The translations under genes and the position numbers were made by a program. Under the pieces are notes generated by a model, which searched no databases, was not told the DNA's origin, and was given only the letters and a program-made list of their open reading frames with translations. Below are positions 46,024 through 61,616 of a stretch of 64,000 nt of DNA, piece by piece. The stretch's first letter is position 1. Each line of letters starts with the position of its first letter. Source of the stretch: Listeria farberi (lineage in GTDB: Bacteria; Bacillota; Bacilli; Lactobacillales; Listeriaceae); contig NZ_JAARZJ010000006.1 of the NCBI RefSeq assembly GCF_014229245.1, positions 1-64,000 of the forward strand, written 5' to 3'.

Positions 46024-47061
46024 ATGCAAACCATTCATTGGAACATAAACAAGCAACAATCAAACCAAGCTATCTTTCAGGAAGCAGCCAAATTACTCCA
46101 AAGTGGTGAATGCGTGGCTTTTCCAACTGAAACAGTGTACGGTCTTGGCGCAGACGCGACCAACCAAGCAGCCATTCAAAAAATATACAGAGCGAAAGGC
46201 CGTCCATCAGATAACCCACTAATTGTCCACATCGCACGTCGCGAACAAATGGATCAATTTATTGCAAGTTATCCTCCGAAAGCCATCCAACTCATGGAAA
46301 AATTTTGGCCGGGTCCGCTAACGGTTATTCTTCCATTGAAAAAAGATAGTTTGGCAGCTAATGTTTCTGCTGGTTTATCCACAGTCGGTGTACGTATGCC
46401 GGAACATCCTGTTAGTCTAGCGTTGATAGATGCAGCGAATATTCCAGTTGCGGCTCCAAGCGCGAATCGTTCAGGAAAACCAAGTCCGACGACGGCGAGT
46501 CATGTAATAGAAGATTTAGATGGAAAAATTGCCGGAATTATTGACGGCGGCGCAACGGGTGTAGGTCTAGAATCCACCGTTATTGATTGTTCATTAGACA
46601 GTCCAATTATTCTGCGCCCAGGCGGTGTTACAAAAGAACAAATCGAACAAATAATTGGTCCTGTAGATATATCAACAAATACCACGAAAGAAATGGAAAA
46701 ACCAAAAGCACCTGGCATGAAATACACGCACTATGCACCGAAAGCGCCAGTTTATCTAGTAGAAGGATCTAGTCAGTTTTGGCAAAATGAAATAAATAAA
46801 GCAGAAGCTGCTCAAAAAAAACTTGGTATTTTGGCAACGAAAGAACTGATAAATCAACTAAATACGAATGCAATCATCGAAACAACAGGAAGTATAAAAG
46901 CATTGGACGAAATAGCTACCAGTCTTTACAAAGGTTTACGGGCTTTCGACCATGCTGATGTAGATGTGATTTTTGCGGAAGTATATCCAGAAACGGAACT
47001 TGGAGCAGCGATTATGAACCGATTAGAAAAAGCTGCTGGTAATAGGAGGATTCGTGAATGA
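46024..47061 (+). CDS. ywlC: Threonylcarbamoyl-AMP synthase (YwlC/Sua5)
   Basis: 345 aa. YrdC-type domain (about 20-210: CVAFPTETVYGLGADA, KGRPSDNPLIVHI, PSANRSGKPSPT) plus the C-terminal Sua5 domain after a linker with PGMKYTHYAPKAP. Makes threonylcarbamoyl-AMP for t6A37 of tRNAs reading ANN codons. AAAGGGGACC lies before the ATG. Its end overlaps ywlE. Confidence 0.94.
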   Translation: MQTIHWNINKQQSNQAIFQEAAKLLQSGECVAFPTETVYGLGADATNQAAIQKIYRAKGRPSDNPLIVHIARREQMDQFIASYPPKAIQLMEKFWPGPLTVILPLKKDSLAANVSAGLSTVGVRMPEHPVSLALIDAANIPVAAPSANRSGKPSPTTASHVIEDLDGKIAGIIDGGATGVGLESTVIDCSLDSPIILRPGGVTKEQIEQIIGPVDISTNTTKEMEKPKAPGMKYTHYAPKAPVYLVEGSSQFWQNEINKAEAAQKKLGILATKELINQLNTNAIIETTGSIKALDEIATSLYKGLRAFDHADVDVIFAEVYPETELGAAIMNRLEKAAGNRRIRE

Positions 47062-47465
47062 AGGTATTATTTGTTTGTACAGGAAATACGTGCCGAAGCC
47101 CTTTAGCTGAAAAAATCTTGCAGAACTTGCGCCCGGATTTAGATGTTCGTTCGGCTGGGACGCGCGCCTTGGACGGGGATGCTATGTCTGAAAATTCGCG
47201 TCAGATTCTCGCGCAAATGAATTTACCAGCAACACACCAAGCTAAAAAAGTCATACAAGCAGATATGGATTGGGCAGACCAAATCTACGTGATGACTAAA
47301 AATCATCAAGCTGAACTAAAAACACTTTTTCCGAAAGCAAGCGATAAAATTCAACTAATTTCCGAAGATGAAATAGATATTCCAGACCCTTACGGTGGAA
47401 CAATTGAGCAATACGAAATTACCTATTACGAACTAAAAAGTGCAATTTCCGAACGTTTTCTATAA
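47058..47465 (+). CDS. ywlE: Low-molecular-weight protein arginine phosphatase (YwlE)
   Basis: 135 aa. CX5R loop CTGNTCRS: Cys7, Arg13, and Thr11, the residue that sets phospho-arginine preference in Bacillus YwlE. The general-acid loop is DIPDPYGG near 115. Probably opposes McsB arginine kinase. ATGA overlap with ywlC. Confidence 0.92.
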   Translation: MKVLFVCTGNTCRSPLAEKILQNLRPDLDVRSAGTRALDGDAMSENSRQILAQMNLPATHQAKKVIQADMDWADQIYVMTKNHQAELKTLFPKASDKIQLISEDEIDIPDPYGGTIEQYEITYYELKSAISERFL

Positions 47466-47499
47466 GTGAAGCGCTTCACTATCGGGAATTGCGTTTTTT
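47442..47499 (+). terminator. Terminator overlapping the end of ywlE
   Basis: GCAATTTCCGA (47442-47452) pairs with TCGGGAATTGC (47482-47492) followed by G and seven T; the loop holds the palindrome AGTGAAGCGCTTCACT. The stem uses the last ywlE codons. Confidence 0.8.
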
Positions 47500-47600
47500 T
47501 ATTCCAAAATGCTTGCTTTTCTACCCGATTTAAGTAATTATTAAAGATAATACATAACAGTTCACTTGAAAAATTTATCAGAAAAGGATGGGGTCCACAG

Positions 47601-48842
47601 ATGGTCTATTTACAAAAGCAAGATAAAGAAGTTTTTGATGCAATTAAGTTAGAGCTTGGTAGACAACGCGCGAATATCGAATTAATCGCATCTGAGAATT
47701 TTGTTAGTGAGCAAGTAATGGAAGCAATGGGTTCTGTATTAACGAATAAATATGCAGAAGGTTACCCAGGCAAACGCTACTATGGCGGATGTGAATTCGT
47801 GGATATCGTGGAAGATTTAGCACGTGACCGTGCGAAAAAATTATTTGGTGCTGAATATGCGAATGTTCAACCACACTCAGGCGCTCAAGCTAATATGGCG
47901 GTTTATCATACCGTGCTTGAACCAGGCGATACTGTGCTTGGTATGAACCTTTCACATGGTGGTCATTTAACACATGGTAGTCCAGTTAATTTTAGCGGTG
48001 TTTTATACAATTTTGTTGAATACGGCGTTCGTGAAGATACGAAAGAGATTGATTATGATATCGTCCGTGAAGCTGCTTTAAAACATAAACCAAAAATGAT
48101 TGTAGCAGGTGCAAGTGCTTATCCTCGTAAAATTGATTTTGCTAAATTCCGTGAAATTGCTGATGAAGTTGGCGCATACTTAATGGTAGATATGGCACAT
48201 ATTGCTGGACTTGTTGCTGCTGGGTTACACCAAAATCCGGTTCCTTATGCCGATTTTACAACAACAACTACCCATAAAACGCTTCGTGGACCTCGCGGCG
48301 GAATGATTTTAGCAAAAGCTGAATGGGAACAAAAATTAAATAAATCTATTTTCCCAGGAATTCAAGGTGGACCACTAATGCACGTAATCGCAGCGAAAGC
48401 AGTGGCATTTGGGGAAGCATTACAACCTGAATTTACTGCGTACTGTGAACAAATCATTCGTAACTCTAAAAAATTAGCAGAAACACTTCAAGCTAATGAT
48501 GTTGCGGTTTTAACAGGTGGCTCGGATAATCATTTGCTATTAATTGATTTAAAACCACTTGGCTTAACAGGAAAAGCTGCTGAAAAAGTATTAGATGAGG
48601 TTGGTATTACCGTTAATAAAAATACCATTCCATTTGAAACAGAAAGCCCATTTGTAACAAGCGGTATCCGTGTAGGAGTTGCTGCAGTGACAACTCGTGG
48701 ATTCGATGAAGTGGCAATTGAAAAAGTAGGCGTACTTATTGCAGAAGTACTGCATAACTTAGAAAATGAAGAAGTTCTCGCAGATGTGAAAGCTCGTGTA
48801 GCTACTTTAACAAATGAATATCCGCTTTATCCAAGTTTATAA
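47601..48842 (+). CDS. glyA: Serine hydroxymethyltransferase
   Basis: 413 aa, PLP enzyme. PLP lysine in [14 protein letters not shown] near 226, SENFVS near 32 and YPGKRYYGG near 51. Interconverts serine and glycine with tetrahydrofolate. GGATGGGG upstream. Confidence 0.97.
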   Translation: MVYLQKQDKEVFDAIKLELGRQRANIELIASENFVSEQVMEAMGSVLTNKYAEGYPGKRYYGGCEFVDIVEDLARDRAKKLFGAEYANVQPHSGAQANMAVYHTVLEPGDTVLGMNLSHGGHLTHGSPVNFSGVLYNFVEYGVREDTKEIDYDIVREAALKHKPKMIVAGASAYPRKIDFAKFREIADEVGAYLMVDMAHIAGLVAAGLHQNPVPYADFTTTTTHKTLRGPRGGMILAKAEWEQKLNKSIFPGIQGGPLMHVIAAKAVAFGEALQPEFTAYCEQIIRNSKKLAETLQANDVAVLTGGSDNHLLLIDLKPLGLTGKAAEKVLDEVGITVNKNTIPFETESPFVTSGIRVGVAAVTTRGFDEVAIEKVGVLIAEVLHNLENEEVLADVKARVATLTNEYPLYPSL

Positions 48843-48844
48843 AA

Positions 48845-48892
48845 TAAGCGAACCGGTTTTTTCTTAATTTTAGAGAAATCCGGTTTTTTTCA
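48845..48892 (+). terminator. Terminator of glyA
   Basis: AACCGGTTTTTTCT pairs with AGAGAAATCCGGTT, followed by five or more T. Confidence 0.85.
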
Positions 48893-48910
48893 TGTATAGC
48901 AAATTAATCC

Positions 48911-48938
48911 TTGCACTTGTGTCTTGTTCTGATACAAT
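48911..48938 (+). promoter_or_regulatory. SigA-type promoter of upp
   Basis: TTGCAC (48911-48916), 16 bp, TACAAT (48933-48938). Confidence 0.65.
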
Positions 48939-48979
48939 AAGAGAAGGAAATTTTCAATATCAAAGGAGCGAACTAATCG

Positions 48980-49609
48980 ATGGCAAACGTACACGTAATT
49001 AATCACCCTTTAGTACAACACAAATTAACAATTATTCGAGATAAAAATACGGGAACAAAAGCATTCCGCGAACTTGTAGATGAAGTCGCTACATTAATGG
49101 CGTACGAAATTACACGTGATATGGAACTTGAAGACATCCAAGTTGAAACACCACTACAAACAACAACTGCAAAAACACTTACCGGTAAAAAATTAGGTGT
49201 AGTGCCAATTTTAAGAGCTGGTCTTGGTATGCAAGATGGCATTTTAAAACTTATCCCTGCTGCTAAAGTAGGTCATGTAGGTCTTTACCGTGACCACGAT
49301 ACACTTGAGCCGGTAGAATATTTTGTAAAATTACCTTCTGATGTAGAAGAACGTCTCTTCATCGTTGTAGACCCAATGCTTGCAACTGGTGGATCAGCAA
49401 TTATGGCTATCGATTGCTTGAAAAAACGCGGCGCTCGTAATATGAAATTCATGTGTCTAGTAGCAGCTCCTGAAGGCGTTAAAGCACTTCAAGATGCGCA
49501 CCCTGATGTAGAAATCTATGTGGCTGGCTTAGATGAAAAGCTAGACGAAAATGGTTATATCCGTCCAGGCTTAGGAGATGCTGGCGATAGATTATTTGGA
49601 ACTAAATAA
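48980..49609 (+). CDS. upp: Uracil phosphoribosyltransferase
   Basis: 209 aa. PRPP loop [16 protein letters not shown] near 128 and C-terminal uracil-binding [12 protein letters not shown] near 193. Salvages uracil to UMP. AAAGGAG before the ATG. Confidence 0.97.
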   Translation: MANVHVINHPLVQHKLTIIRDKNTGTKAFRELVDEVATLMAYEITRDMELEDIQVETPLQTTTAKTLTGKKLGVVPILRAGLGMQDGILKLIPAAKVGHVGLYRDHDTLEPVEYFVKLPSDVEERLFIVVDPMLATGGSAIMAIDCLKKRGARNMKFMCLVAAPEGVKALQDAHPDVEIYVAGLDEKLDENGYIRPGLGDAGDRLFGTK

Positions 49610-49614
49610 TTAAT

Positions 49615-49698
49615 AATCTCCTCGGTTTAGTGAGATAAGGAATGATAAACAGTGCTGCTTTTTCGCAGGCTGGGAAATTTTTTGTCGAACTATTTCTG
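49615..49698 (+). other. Leader before mnaA with terminator-like end
   Basis: TCTCCTC near 49617 pairs with GAGGAG near 49698, ending in seven T; inside is GCTGC/GCAGGC. It may end upp transcription or act as an mnaA attenuator. Confidence 0.45.
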
Positions 49699-49726
49699 AG
49701 GAGTTTTTTTATAAGGAGGCTCAAAA

Positions 49727-50866
49727 TTGGCTAAAATCAAAGTAATGAGTATCTTTGGGACAAGACCAGAGGCGATAAAAATGGCACCGCTTGTTTTGGC
49801 ATTAAAAGAAGAATCAGAAACGTTTGAGTCAAGGGTAGTTATTACCGCTCAACACCGCGAAATGTTAGATCAAGTCTTAGCGATTTTTGATATAAAACCA
49901 GATATTGATTTAGATATTATGAAAAAGGGCCAAACTTTAGCCGATATAACTTCTCGTGTAATGAATGGAATTAATGACGTTATTGCTACAGAAAATCCTG
50001 ATATCGTTTTAGTTCACGGTGACACAACTACGAGCTTTGCTGCGGGACTGGCTACTTTTTATCAACAAAAAATGCTAGGACATGTCGAAGCTGGACTTAG
50101 AACTTGGAACAAATACTCACCGTTTCCAGAAGAAATGAATCGTCAATTAACGGGTGTTATGGCCGATATGCACTTTTCCCCAACCAAACAAGCAAAAGAA
50201 AATCTGCTTGCTGAAGGGAAAAACCCGGCTACTATTTTTGTGACTGGAAATACTGCTATTGATGCACTTAAAACAACTGTTCAAAAAGATTATCATCACC
50301 CAATCTTAGAAAATCTTGGCGACAATCGTTTAATACTTATGACAGCTCACCGCAGGGAAAATTTAGGCGAACCGATGCAAGGGATGTTCGAAGCAGTTCG
50401 AGAAATTGTGGAAAGTCGCGAGGACGTTGAACTCGTTTACCCGATGCATTTGAATCCAGCCGTTAGAGAAAAAGCGACGAAAATTTTAGGTGGACATGAA
50501 CGCATTCATTTAATCGAGCCACTCGATGCAATTGATTTTCATAATTTCTTGCGCAAGTCTTATCTTGTTTTTACCGATTCAGGCGGTGTACAAGAAGAAG
50601 CTCCAGGCATGGGTGTACCAGTTTTAGTTTTGCGTGATACAACAGAGCGTCCAGAAGGAATCGAAGCAGGAACGTTAAAACTCATCGGAACAAATAAAGC
50701 GGATCTAATTAAAGAAGCGCTAAATTTGCTTGATAATAAAGAAAATCATGATAAAATGGCGAAAGCGGCCAATCCATATGGTGATGGTTTTGCTGCTAAT
50801 AGAATTTTGGCGGCAATTAAAAGTCAATTTAATGGGACGAAGAGGCCAGAAGATTTTATTGTGTAA
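49727..50866 (+). CDS. mnaA: UDP-N-acetylglucosamine 2-epimerase (non-hydrolysing)
   Basis: 379 aa, GT-B fold. FGTRPEAIKMAPL near 10, HVEAGLRT near 122, and TDSGGVQEEAPGMGVPVLVLRD-type UDP site near 285. Makes UDP-ManNAc for wall teichoic acid linkage. TTG start after AAGGAGG. Confidence 0.94.
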   Translation: MAKIKVMSIFGTRPEAIKMAPLVLALKEESETFESRVVITAQHREMLDQVLAIFDIKPDIDLDIMKKGQTLADITSRVMNGINDVIATENPDIVLVHGDTTTSFAAGLATFYQQKMLGHVEAGLRTWNKYSPFPEEMNRQLTGVMADMHFSPTKQAKENLLAEGKNPATIFVTGNTAIDALKTTVQKDYHHPILENLGDNRLILMTAHRRENLGEPMQGMFEAVREIVESREDVELVYPMHLNPAVREKATKILGGHERIHLIEPLDAIDFHNFLRKSYLVFTDSGGVQEEAPGMGVPVLVLRDTTERPEGIEAGTLKLIGTNKADLIKEALNLLDNKENHDKMAKAANPYGDGFAANRILAAIKSQFNGTKRPEDFIV

Positions 50867-50871
50867 AACTC

Positions 50872-50912
50872 AGTGGAAAACTAGGTGTTAAAAGTCTAGT
50901 TTTCCTCTTTAT
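50872..50912 (+). terminator. Terminator of mnaA
   Basis: Perfect 10-bp stem GGAAAACTAG (50875-50884)/CTAGTTTTCC (50896-50905), then CTCTTTA. Confidence 0.75.
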
Positions 50913-51007
50913 TTGGAATGAAAGCGCCTTATTGTTACAGATATGTTACACGCCTAATTTTCACTAGTTCTTTTATGTTACATGTGATAAGATGGTCAAT
51001 GTTATTA

Positions 51008-51134
51008 ATATAAGAGCCCAAAAAATAGCTTGTTTTTAGCATAGGGATAGAAGACTGCGCTCAGTATTCACTACAATCCCGCCGACGCTAGGTTTCGCGT
51101 TGACTGAATTGGAATTTATACGGGCACTCTATAT
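51008..51134 (+). ncRNA. Candidate structured RNA between mnaA and atpI
   Basis: A closing stem (ATAT-A-AGAG-CCC, 51008-51019, with GGG-CA-CTCT-ATAT, 51122-51134) encloses two or three further stems: GGGAT/ATCCC (51044-51048/51076-51080) with an inner ACTG-CGCT-CAGT hairpin, and CGACGC/GCGTTG (51083-51088/51097-51102). A -10-like TAAGAT (50988-50993) lies just upstream. No known class was recognised. The strand is chosen from that promoter-like element and is uncertain. Confidence 0.45.
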
Positions 51135-51511
51135 CAAAATGCAACTCATGATAAGTGAGTCCGGCTGTTTTTTCCGTTCTTTTTCTTGGGAAAAGAACTT
51201 TCGGTCGCGAATTTTGCGAATAATCGTATCGAATTCTTTTACCAATAGTGGTAGAAGTTTTTTTATTTGTGCGGAAGAAAGTGGTTTTGGCCTTTTTGTG
51301 AAATAACACACGAATGGTCAACTAGTTTTTCCAATGATTACGGAGGTGTTGGTTGCTGTTAAATGGACAAAAATAATTCTGGCGGAGCAATCTAAGAAAC
51401 GACTAGATTTTGAAATCAAAAAAATCTCAGAAATAATAGGCTATTCTTTTATGGATGGGTCCGATTGTGGTACTATTAGTAATAGATGTACTCACAATTT
51501 GTGAAAGTGTA
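51135..51511 (+). other. Intergenic stretch before the atp promoter
   Basis: Contains hairpins ACTCA/TGAGT (about 51144-51160) and GTTCTTTT/AAAAGAAC (about 51176-51200). A reading of 68 codons (51100-51306) has no good ribosome site and looks non-coding. A GGAGG-led reading of about 52 codons (51346-51504) overlaps a hydrophobic reading in another frame; see findings. Confidence 0.35.
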
Positions 51512-51541
51512 TTGACTTTTCTCTTTTGGCTGTTGTATGCT
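51512..51541 (+). promoter_or_regulatory. SigA-type promoter of the atp operon
   Basis: TTGACT (51512-51517), 18 bp, TATGCT (51536-51541). The leader to atpI is about 150 bases. Confidence 0.65.
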
Positions 51542-51697
51542 AAGAACTGACACGCTGATAAGGCTTTCATGTGTGTTTGGGATTGGGATGAATTGGGGAA
51601 AATGTGCTTGTTTTCACAAACCAAACTTACTCCCTGAGATTTCAAAATGGTCATCTGGAAAGAAAAATCTTTTGAAAAAGAAAGGATTGCGCCCCGT

Positions 51698-52096
51698 ATG
51701 TTAGAATCGCTAATTGGCATGTATCATCGTCATCAAAAGTATATGGTTCTTTTTATTGCTGTTTGTCTTTGTGGATGGTTTTTAACCCCATACATACATA
51801 TTTTCTTGGGACTTAAGTTGGGTTTAATCGTCGGCTGGTTTAACTACTGGCTATTAATGAGGCGTACACAATCAATGACTAGAGCTTTGGCTGAAAATCG
51901 TTCTTTTTATGGTATGGGAATGCCATTTAGAATGGGGAGCGTGTTATTTGCTACTATTATAGCGACGCAACTGCCGGAATATTTTCATGTTTATAGCATG
52001 GTAATCGGACTTGGGCTTGCATATGCAATTATTTTTCTGGATTTTTTTGTGTATTCCATGTACCGCAGAAAAAAGTTTTTAAAAAGAGAGGGGTGA
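51698..52096 (+). CDS. atpI: ATP synthase protein I
   Basis: 132 aa with four membrane helices (HRHQKYMVLFIAVCLCGWFL onward) and a basic C-terminus. AtpI assists c-ring assembly and is the first gene of the operon. ATG at 51698 follows GAAAGGA at 11 bases; the reading from 51647 has no ribosome site. Six bases before atpB. Confidence 0.87.
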   Translation: MLESLIGMYHRHQKYMVLFIAVCLCGWFLTPYIHIFLGLKLGLIVGWFNYWLLMRRTQSMTRALAENRSFYGMGMPFRMGSVLFATIIATQLPEYFHVYSMVIGLGLAYAIIFLDFFVYSMYRRKKFLKREG

Positions 52097-52102
52097 ACCT
52101 AA

Positions 52103-52819
<717 letters not shown>

Positions 52820-52878
52820 ACTAACTTTCAAATAAGTCATTTAAAAAAGTAATAAAAAATAATATTTAGAAAAATTAG

Positions 52879-53109
<231 letters not shown>

Positions 53110-53196
53110 TTTGAAGGAAATGGAGGGAATAAAACCTCATCTCTTTCATTTTGAACGAATAATTCAAGCGAATGTATAGAAAGGAGTGAAACTGGC

Positions 53197-54245
<1,049 letters not shown>

Positions 54246-54256
54246 TTTCCGTTTAA

Positions 54257-55786
<1,530 letters not shown>

Positions 55787-55817
55787 TTTAGACTCGGAAT
55801 AAATTCAAAGGTGGTGA

Positions 55818-56696
<879 letters not shown>

Positions 56697-56738
56697 AAGT
56701 CGGCGTTTCTTGTAACGTCCCTATAAATGGGAAGGTAA

Positions 56739-58178
<1,440 letters not shown>

Positions 58179-58181
58179 TAA

Positions 58182-58604
<423 letters not shown>

Positions 58605-58610
58605 TAATCA

Positions 58611-58647
58611 TAAAACTTCCTGGTCAAATTGCCGGGAAGTTTTTTTA
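58611..58647 (+). terminator. Terminator of the atp operon
   Basis: AAACTTCC (58613-58620)/GGGAAGTTT (58634-58642) with a T run. Confidence 0.9.
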
Positions 58648-58727
58648 TATACTCATAAGTGTATTAACTGTTTTTTCCTAGCGGTATTTGTTAAAATGAG
58701 TAGTAGCGAAATTTGAGGAGCGAACGC

Positions 58728-58964
58728 ATGTATAATATTATTATGGAATCACCATATGTCATCATCATTTCACATTTACTATTTATAGTTATTACTTTTT
58801 GGTCATTGCAAGCAATTAATTATGAGAAATTTATCAAGAAAAATCATGTTACACAAGCTAGATTGTTATTCGTGATTATTTCGATTGTATTAGGTTATAC
58901 ATTAAGCAATTTCTTCTTAGATTATCTAGCAGCTTCCAAACAATTAATTAATTTTTTTGGTTAG
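58728..58964 (+). CDS. DUF1146 membrane protein (YwzB-like)
   Basis: 78 aa, two membrane helices. DUF1146 genes commonly lie between atpC and murA in Bacilli; function unknown. ATG at 58728 lies nine bases after TGAGGAG; the reading from 58713 would overlap that site. Confidence 0.82.
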   Translation: MYNIIMESPYVIIISHLLFIVITFWSLQAINYEKFIKKNHVTQARLLFVIISIVLGYTLSNFFLDYLAASKQLINFFG

Positions 58965-59145
58965 AAAAACTACTATAAGTAGTAAAAAATTAACAGAAGC
59001 TTATAACAACTTTAATAATGCATTAAAATCAGTTGATATTTTAGGGTGATAAGTGGTAGAATTACTAAGATATGTTTTAAAATTAAATTTTGATTAATAA
59101 AATTCGATAAATGATTTAGTTATTAGTAACGCGGAGGGGTTCTTT

Positions 59146-60438
59146 TTGGAAAAAATTATTGTACGCGGTGGAAAACAGTTAAATGGTTCTGTAAAAATGG
59201 AAGGCGCCAAAAATGCTGTACTACCGGTAATAGCTGCTACATTACTTGCGAGTAAAGGTACTAGCGTATTAAAAAATGTCCCAAATTTGTCTGATGTATT
59301 CACAATTAATGAAGTACTTAAATATTTAAATGCGGATGTTTCTTTTGTAGATGATGAAGTAACAGTTGATGCAACAGGAGAAATCACTTCTGATGCACCT
59401 TTTGAGTATGTTCGAAAAATGCGTGCTTCTATTGTTGTAATGGGACCACTATTAGCTCGTACTGGTTCAGCTCGTGTAGCTTTACCAGGAGGATGTGCAA
59501 TTGGTTCAAGACCAGTTGATTTACATTTAAAAGGCTTTGAAGCAATGGGTGCAATTGTTAAAATCGAAAATGGTTATATTGAAGCTACTGCTGAAAAATT
59601 AGTAGGTGCTAAAGTATACTTAGATTTCCCAAGTGTTGGAGCAACACAGAATATTATGATGGCTGCTACTTTAGCTGAAGGAACAACAGTGATAGAGAAT
59701 GTCGCTCGCGAGCCTGAGATTGTAGATTTGGCGAATTTCCTTAACCAAATGGGTGCCAGAGTTATTGGAGCAGGAACTGAAGTAATAAGAATTGAAGGAG
59801 TTAAGGAATTAACTGCCACTGAGCATTCTATTATTCCTGATCGTATTGAAGCAGGTACCTTTATGATAGCTGCAGCAATTACAGGCGGAAATGTTTTAAT
59901 TGAAGATGCAGTACCTGAACACATTAGTTCATTAATTGCTAAATTAGAAGAAATGGGCGTTCAAATTATTGAAGAAGAAAATGGCATTCGTGTCATTGGA
60001 CCAGATAAATTGAAAGCTGTGGATGTTAAAACCATGCCACACCCAGGTTTCCCAACTGATATGCAATCACAAATGATGGTTATTCAAATGTTAAGCGAAG
60101 GCACAAGTATTATGACAGAAACTGTTTTTGAAAATCGCTTCATGCATGTTGAAGAAATGCGCCGAATGAATGCAGATATGAAAATTGAAGGACATTCTGT
60201 TATTATTTCTGGTCCAGCAAAACTACAAGGAGCTGAAGTTGCAGCGACTGATTTACGTGCAGCAGCAGCGCTTATTCTTGCAGGTCTTGTTGCGGATGGT
60301 TATACACAAGTAACAGAACTTAAATACTTAGATCGTGGCTATAATAATTTCCACGGAAAACTTCAATCGCTTGGTGCAGATGTAGAACGTGTAGATGATT
60401 CTAAAATTGATGTAACGAATTTAGCATCCTTATTCTAA
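59146..60438 (+). CDS. murA: UDP-N-acetylglucosamine 1-carboxyvinyltransferase (MurA, main copy)
   Basis: 430 aa. [16 protein letters not shown] near 22 and catalytic Cys117 in [18 protein letters not shown]. Same reaction as MurZ at 36197; Cys keeps fosfomycin sensitivity. TTG start after GGAGGGG. Confidence 0.96.
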   Translation: MEKIIVRGGKQLNGSVKMEGAKNAVLPVIAATLLASKGTSVLKNVPNLSDVFTINEVLKYLNADVSFVDDEVTVDATGEITSDAPFEYVRKMRASIVVMGPLLARTGSARVALPGGCAIGSRPVDLHLKGFEAMGAIVKIENGYIEATAEKLVGAKVYLDFPSVGATQNIMMAATLAEGTTVIENVAREPEIVDLANFLNQMGARVIGAGTEVIRIEGVKELTATEHSIIPDRIEAGTFMIAAAITGGNVLIEDAVPEHISSLIAKLEEMGVQIIEEENGIRVIGPDKLKAVDVKTMPHPGFPTDMQSQMMVIQMLSEGTSIMTETVFENRFMHVEEMRRMNADMKIEGHSVIISGPAKLQGAEVAATDLRAAAALILAGLVADGYTQVTELKYLDRGYNNFHGKLQSLGADVERVDDSKIDVTNLASLF

Positions 60439-60452
60439 TATTAAATTTGTAA

Positions 60453-60480
60453 AAACCGTATCTTTTGGTACGGTTTTTTT
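60453..60480 (+). terminator. Terminator of murA
   Basis: AACCGTA/TACGGTT hairpin with a T run. Confidence 0.85.
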
Positions 60481-60538
60481 ATTGTAGTTAAAAAAAACAG
60501 CTTGTCATGAAATATACATTTCAGCTTACCTCAAATTA

Positions 60539-60547
60539 TGCTATAAT
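60539..60547 (+). promoter_or_regulatory. Extended -10 promoter of mbl
   Basis: TGCTATAAT; no good -35. Start codon 53 bases downstream after GAAAGGAG. Confidence 0.5.
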
Positions 60548-60599
60548 TCAGAATGAGATGTAAAATTAAGTGTACACCACGAAAGGAGTTAAAATGTAA

Positions 60600-61595
60600 A
60601 TGGCAAAAGATGTTGGTATCGATTTAGGTACAGCTAATGTATTAATTCATGTTAAAGGAAGAGGAATCGTTGTTAATGAGCCTTCAGTTGTCGCTATAAA
60701 CAATAAAACTGGACAAGTGCTAGCAGTTGGAACAGAAGCTAGAGATATGGTTGGTAGAACTCCAGGGAATATTACCGCAATCAAACCTATGAAAGATGGT
60801 GTTATTGCTGATTTTGATATTGTCCAAGAAATGCTGCGTTTCTTTATACAGAAGTTGAACCTGAAAACCTTTTTTTCGCGTCCACGCATTTTAATTTGTT
60901 GCCCGACGAATATTACTTCTGTTGAGCAAAAAGCAATTAGAGAAGTTGCTGAAAAAAGTGGTGGAAAACAAGTATTTTTGGAAGAAGAACCTAAAGTTGC
61001 AGCTATCGGTGCTGGTATGGAAATCTTTGAACCTTCTGGTAATATGATTATTGATATCGGTGGTGGAACAGCAGATGTAGCAGTATTATCTATGGGTGAT
61101 ATTGTAACAAGCCAGTCCGTAAAAGTGGCAGGTAATAAATGGGACGCTGATATCTTAAATTATGTTAAAAGAAAGTACAACTTACTTATTGGTGAAAGAA
61201 CTGCTGAAAATATTAAAGTAAGCATTGGAACTGCATGCCGGGGTACTAAAGAAGAAGTAATGGAGATTCGCGGTAGAGACTTAGTAAGTGGCTTACCTAA
61301 GACGATTTCAATTACTAGCTCTGAAGTAGAAGAAGCTATTCATGATTCATTAAACTTAATGGTTTTAGCAGCTAAACAAGTTTTAGAGCAAACTCCTCCA
61401 GAGCTTTCAGCAGATATTATTGATAGAGGAATTATTATGACTGGTGGCGGCTCACTATTACATGGCTTAGATGAACTAATGTCGGAACAATTAAAAGTTC
61501 CAGTTCTAATTACTGAAAATCCTTTAGATGTTGTAGCACTTGGTACCGGTATTTTGCTTGAATCATTAACAAATAAAAAACGTGGTCGTATCTAA
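60600..61595 (+). CDS. mbl: MreB-like cell-shape protein Mbl
   Basis: 331 aa, actin fold. Phosphate loops GIDLGTANVLIHVKG near 6 and IDIGGGTADVAVLSMG near 157, adenosine motif MTGGGSLLHGLDELM near 281. Filaments guide lateral wall synthesis. The murA-mbl-fabZ order supports Mbl rather than MreB. Confidence 0.93.
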   Translation: MAKDVGIDLGTANVLIHVKGRGIVVNEPSVVAINNKTGQVLAVGTEARDMVGRTPGNITAIKPMKDGVIADFDIVQEMLRFFIQKLNLKTFFSRPRILICCPTNITSVEQKAIREVAEKSGGKQVFLEEEPKVAAIGAGMEIFEPSGNMIIDIGGGTADVAVLSMGDIVTSQSVKVAGNKWDADILNYVKRKYNLLIGERTAENIKVSIGTACRGTKEEVMEIRGRDLVSGLPKTISITSSEVEEAIHDSLNLMVLAAKQVLEQTPPELSADIIDRGIIMTGGGSLLHGLDELMSEQLKVPVLITENPLDVVALGTGILLESLTNKKRGRI

Positions 61596-61616
61596 ATTTG
61601 AATATGGGGGATTTAT

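Noticed and set aside
51100-51306. 68-codon reading between mnaA and atpI
   Set aside because: It starts inside the candidate structured RNA, lacks a ribosome site and has a composition unlike neighbouring proteins.
51427-51720. Minus-strand 97-codon reading over the atp promoter and atpI start
   Set aside because: It overlaps atpI antisense and the promoter, with no ribosome site; a shadow reading.
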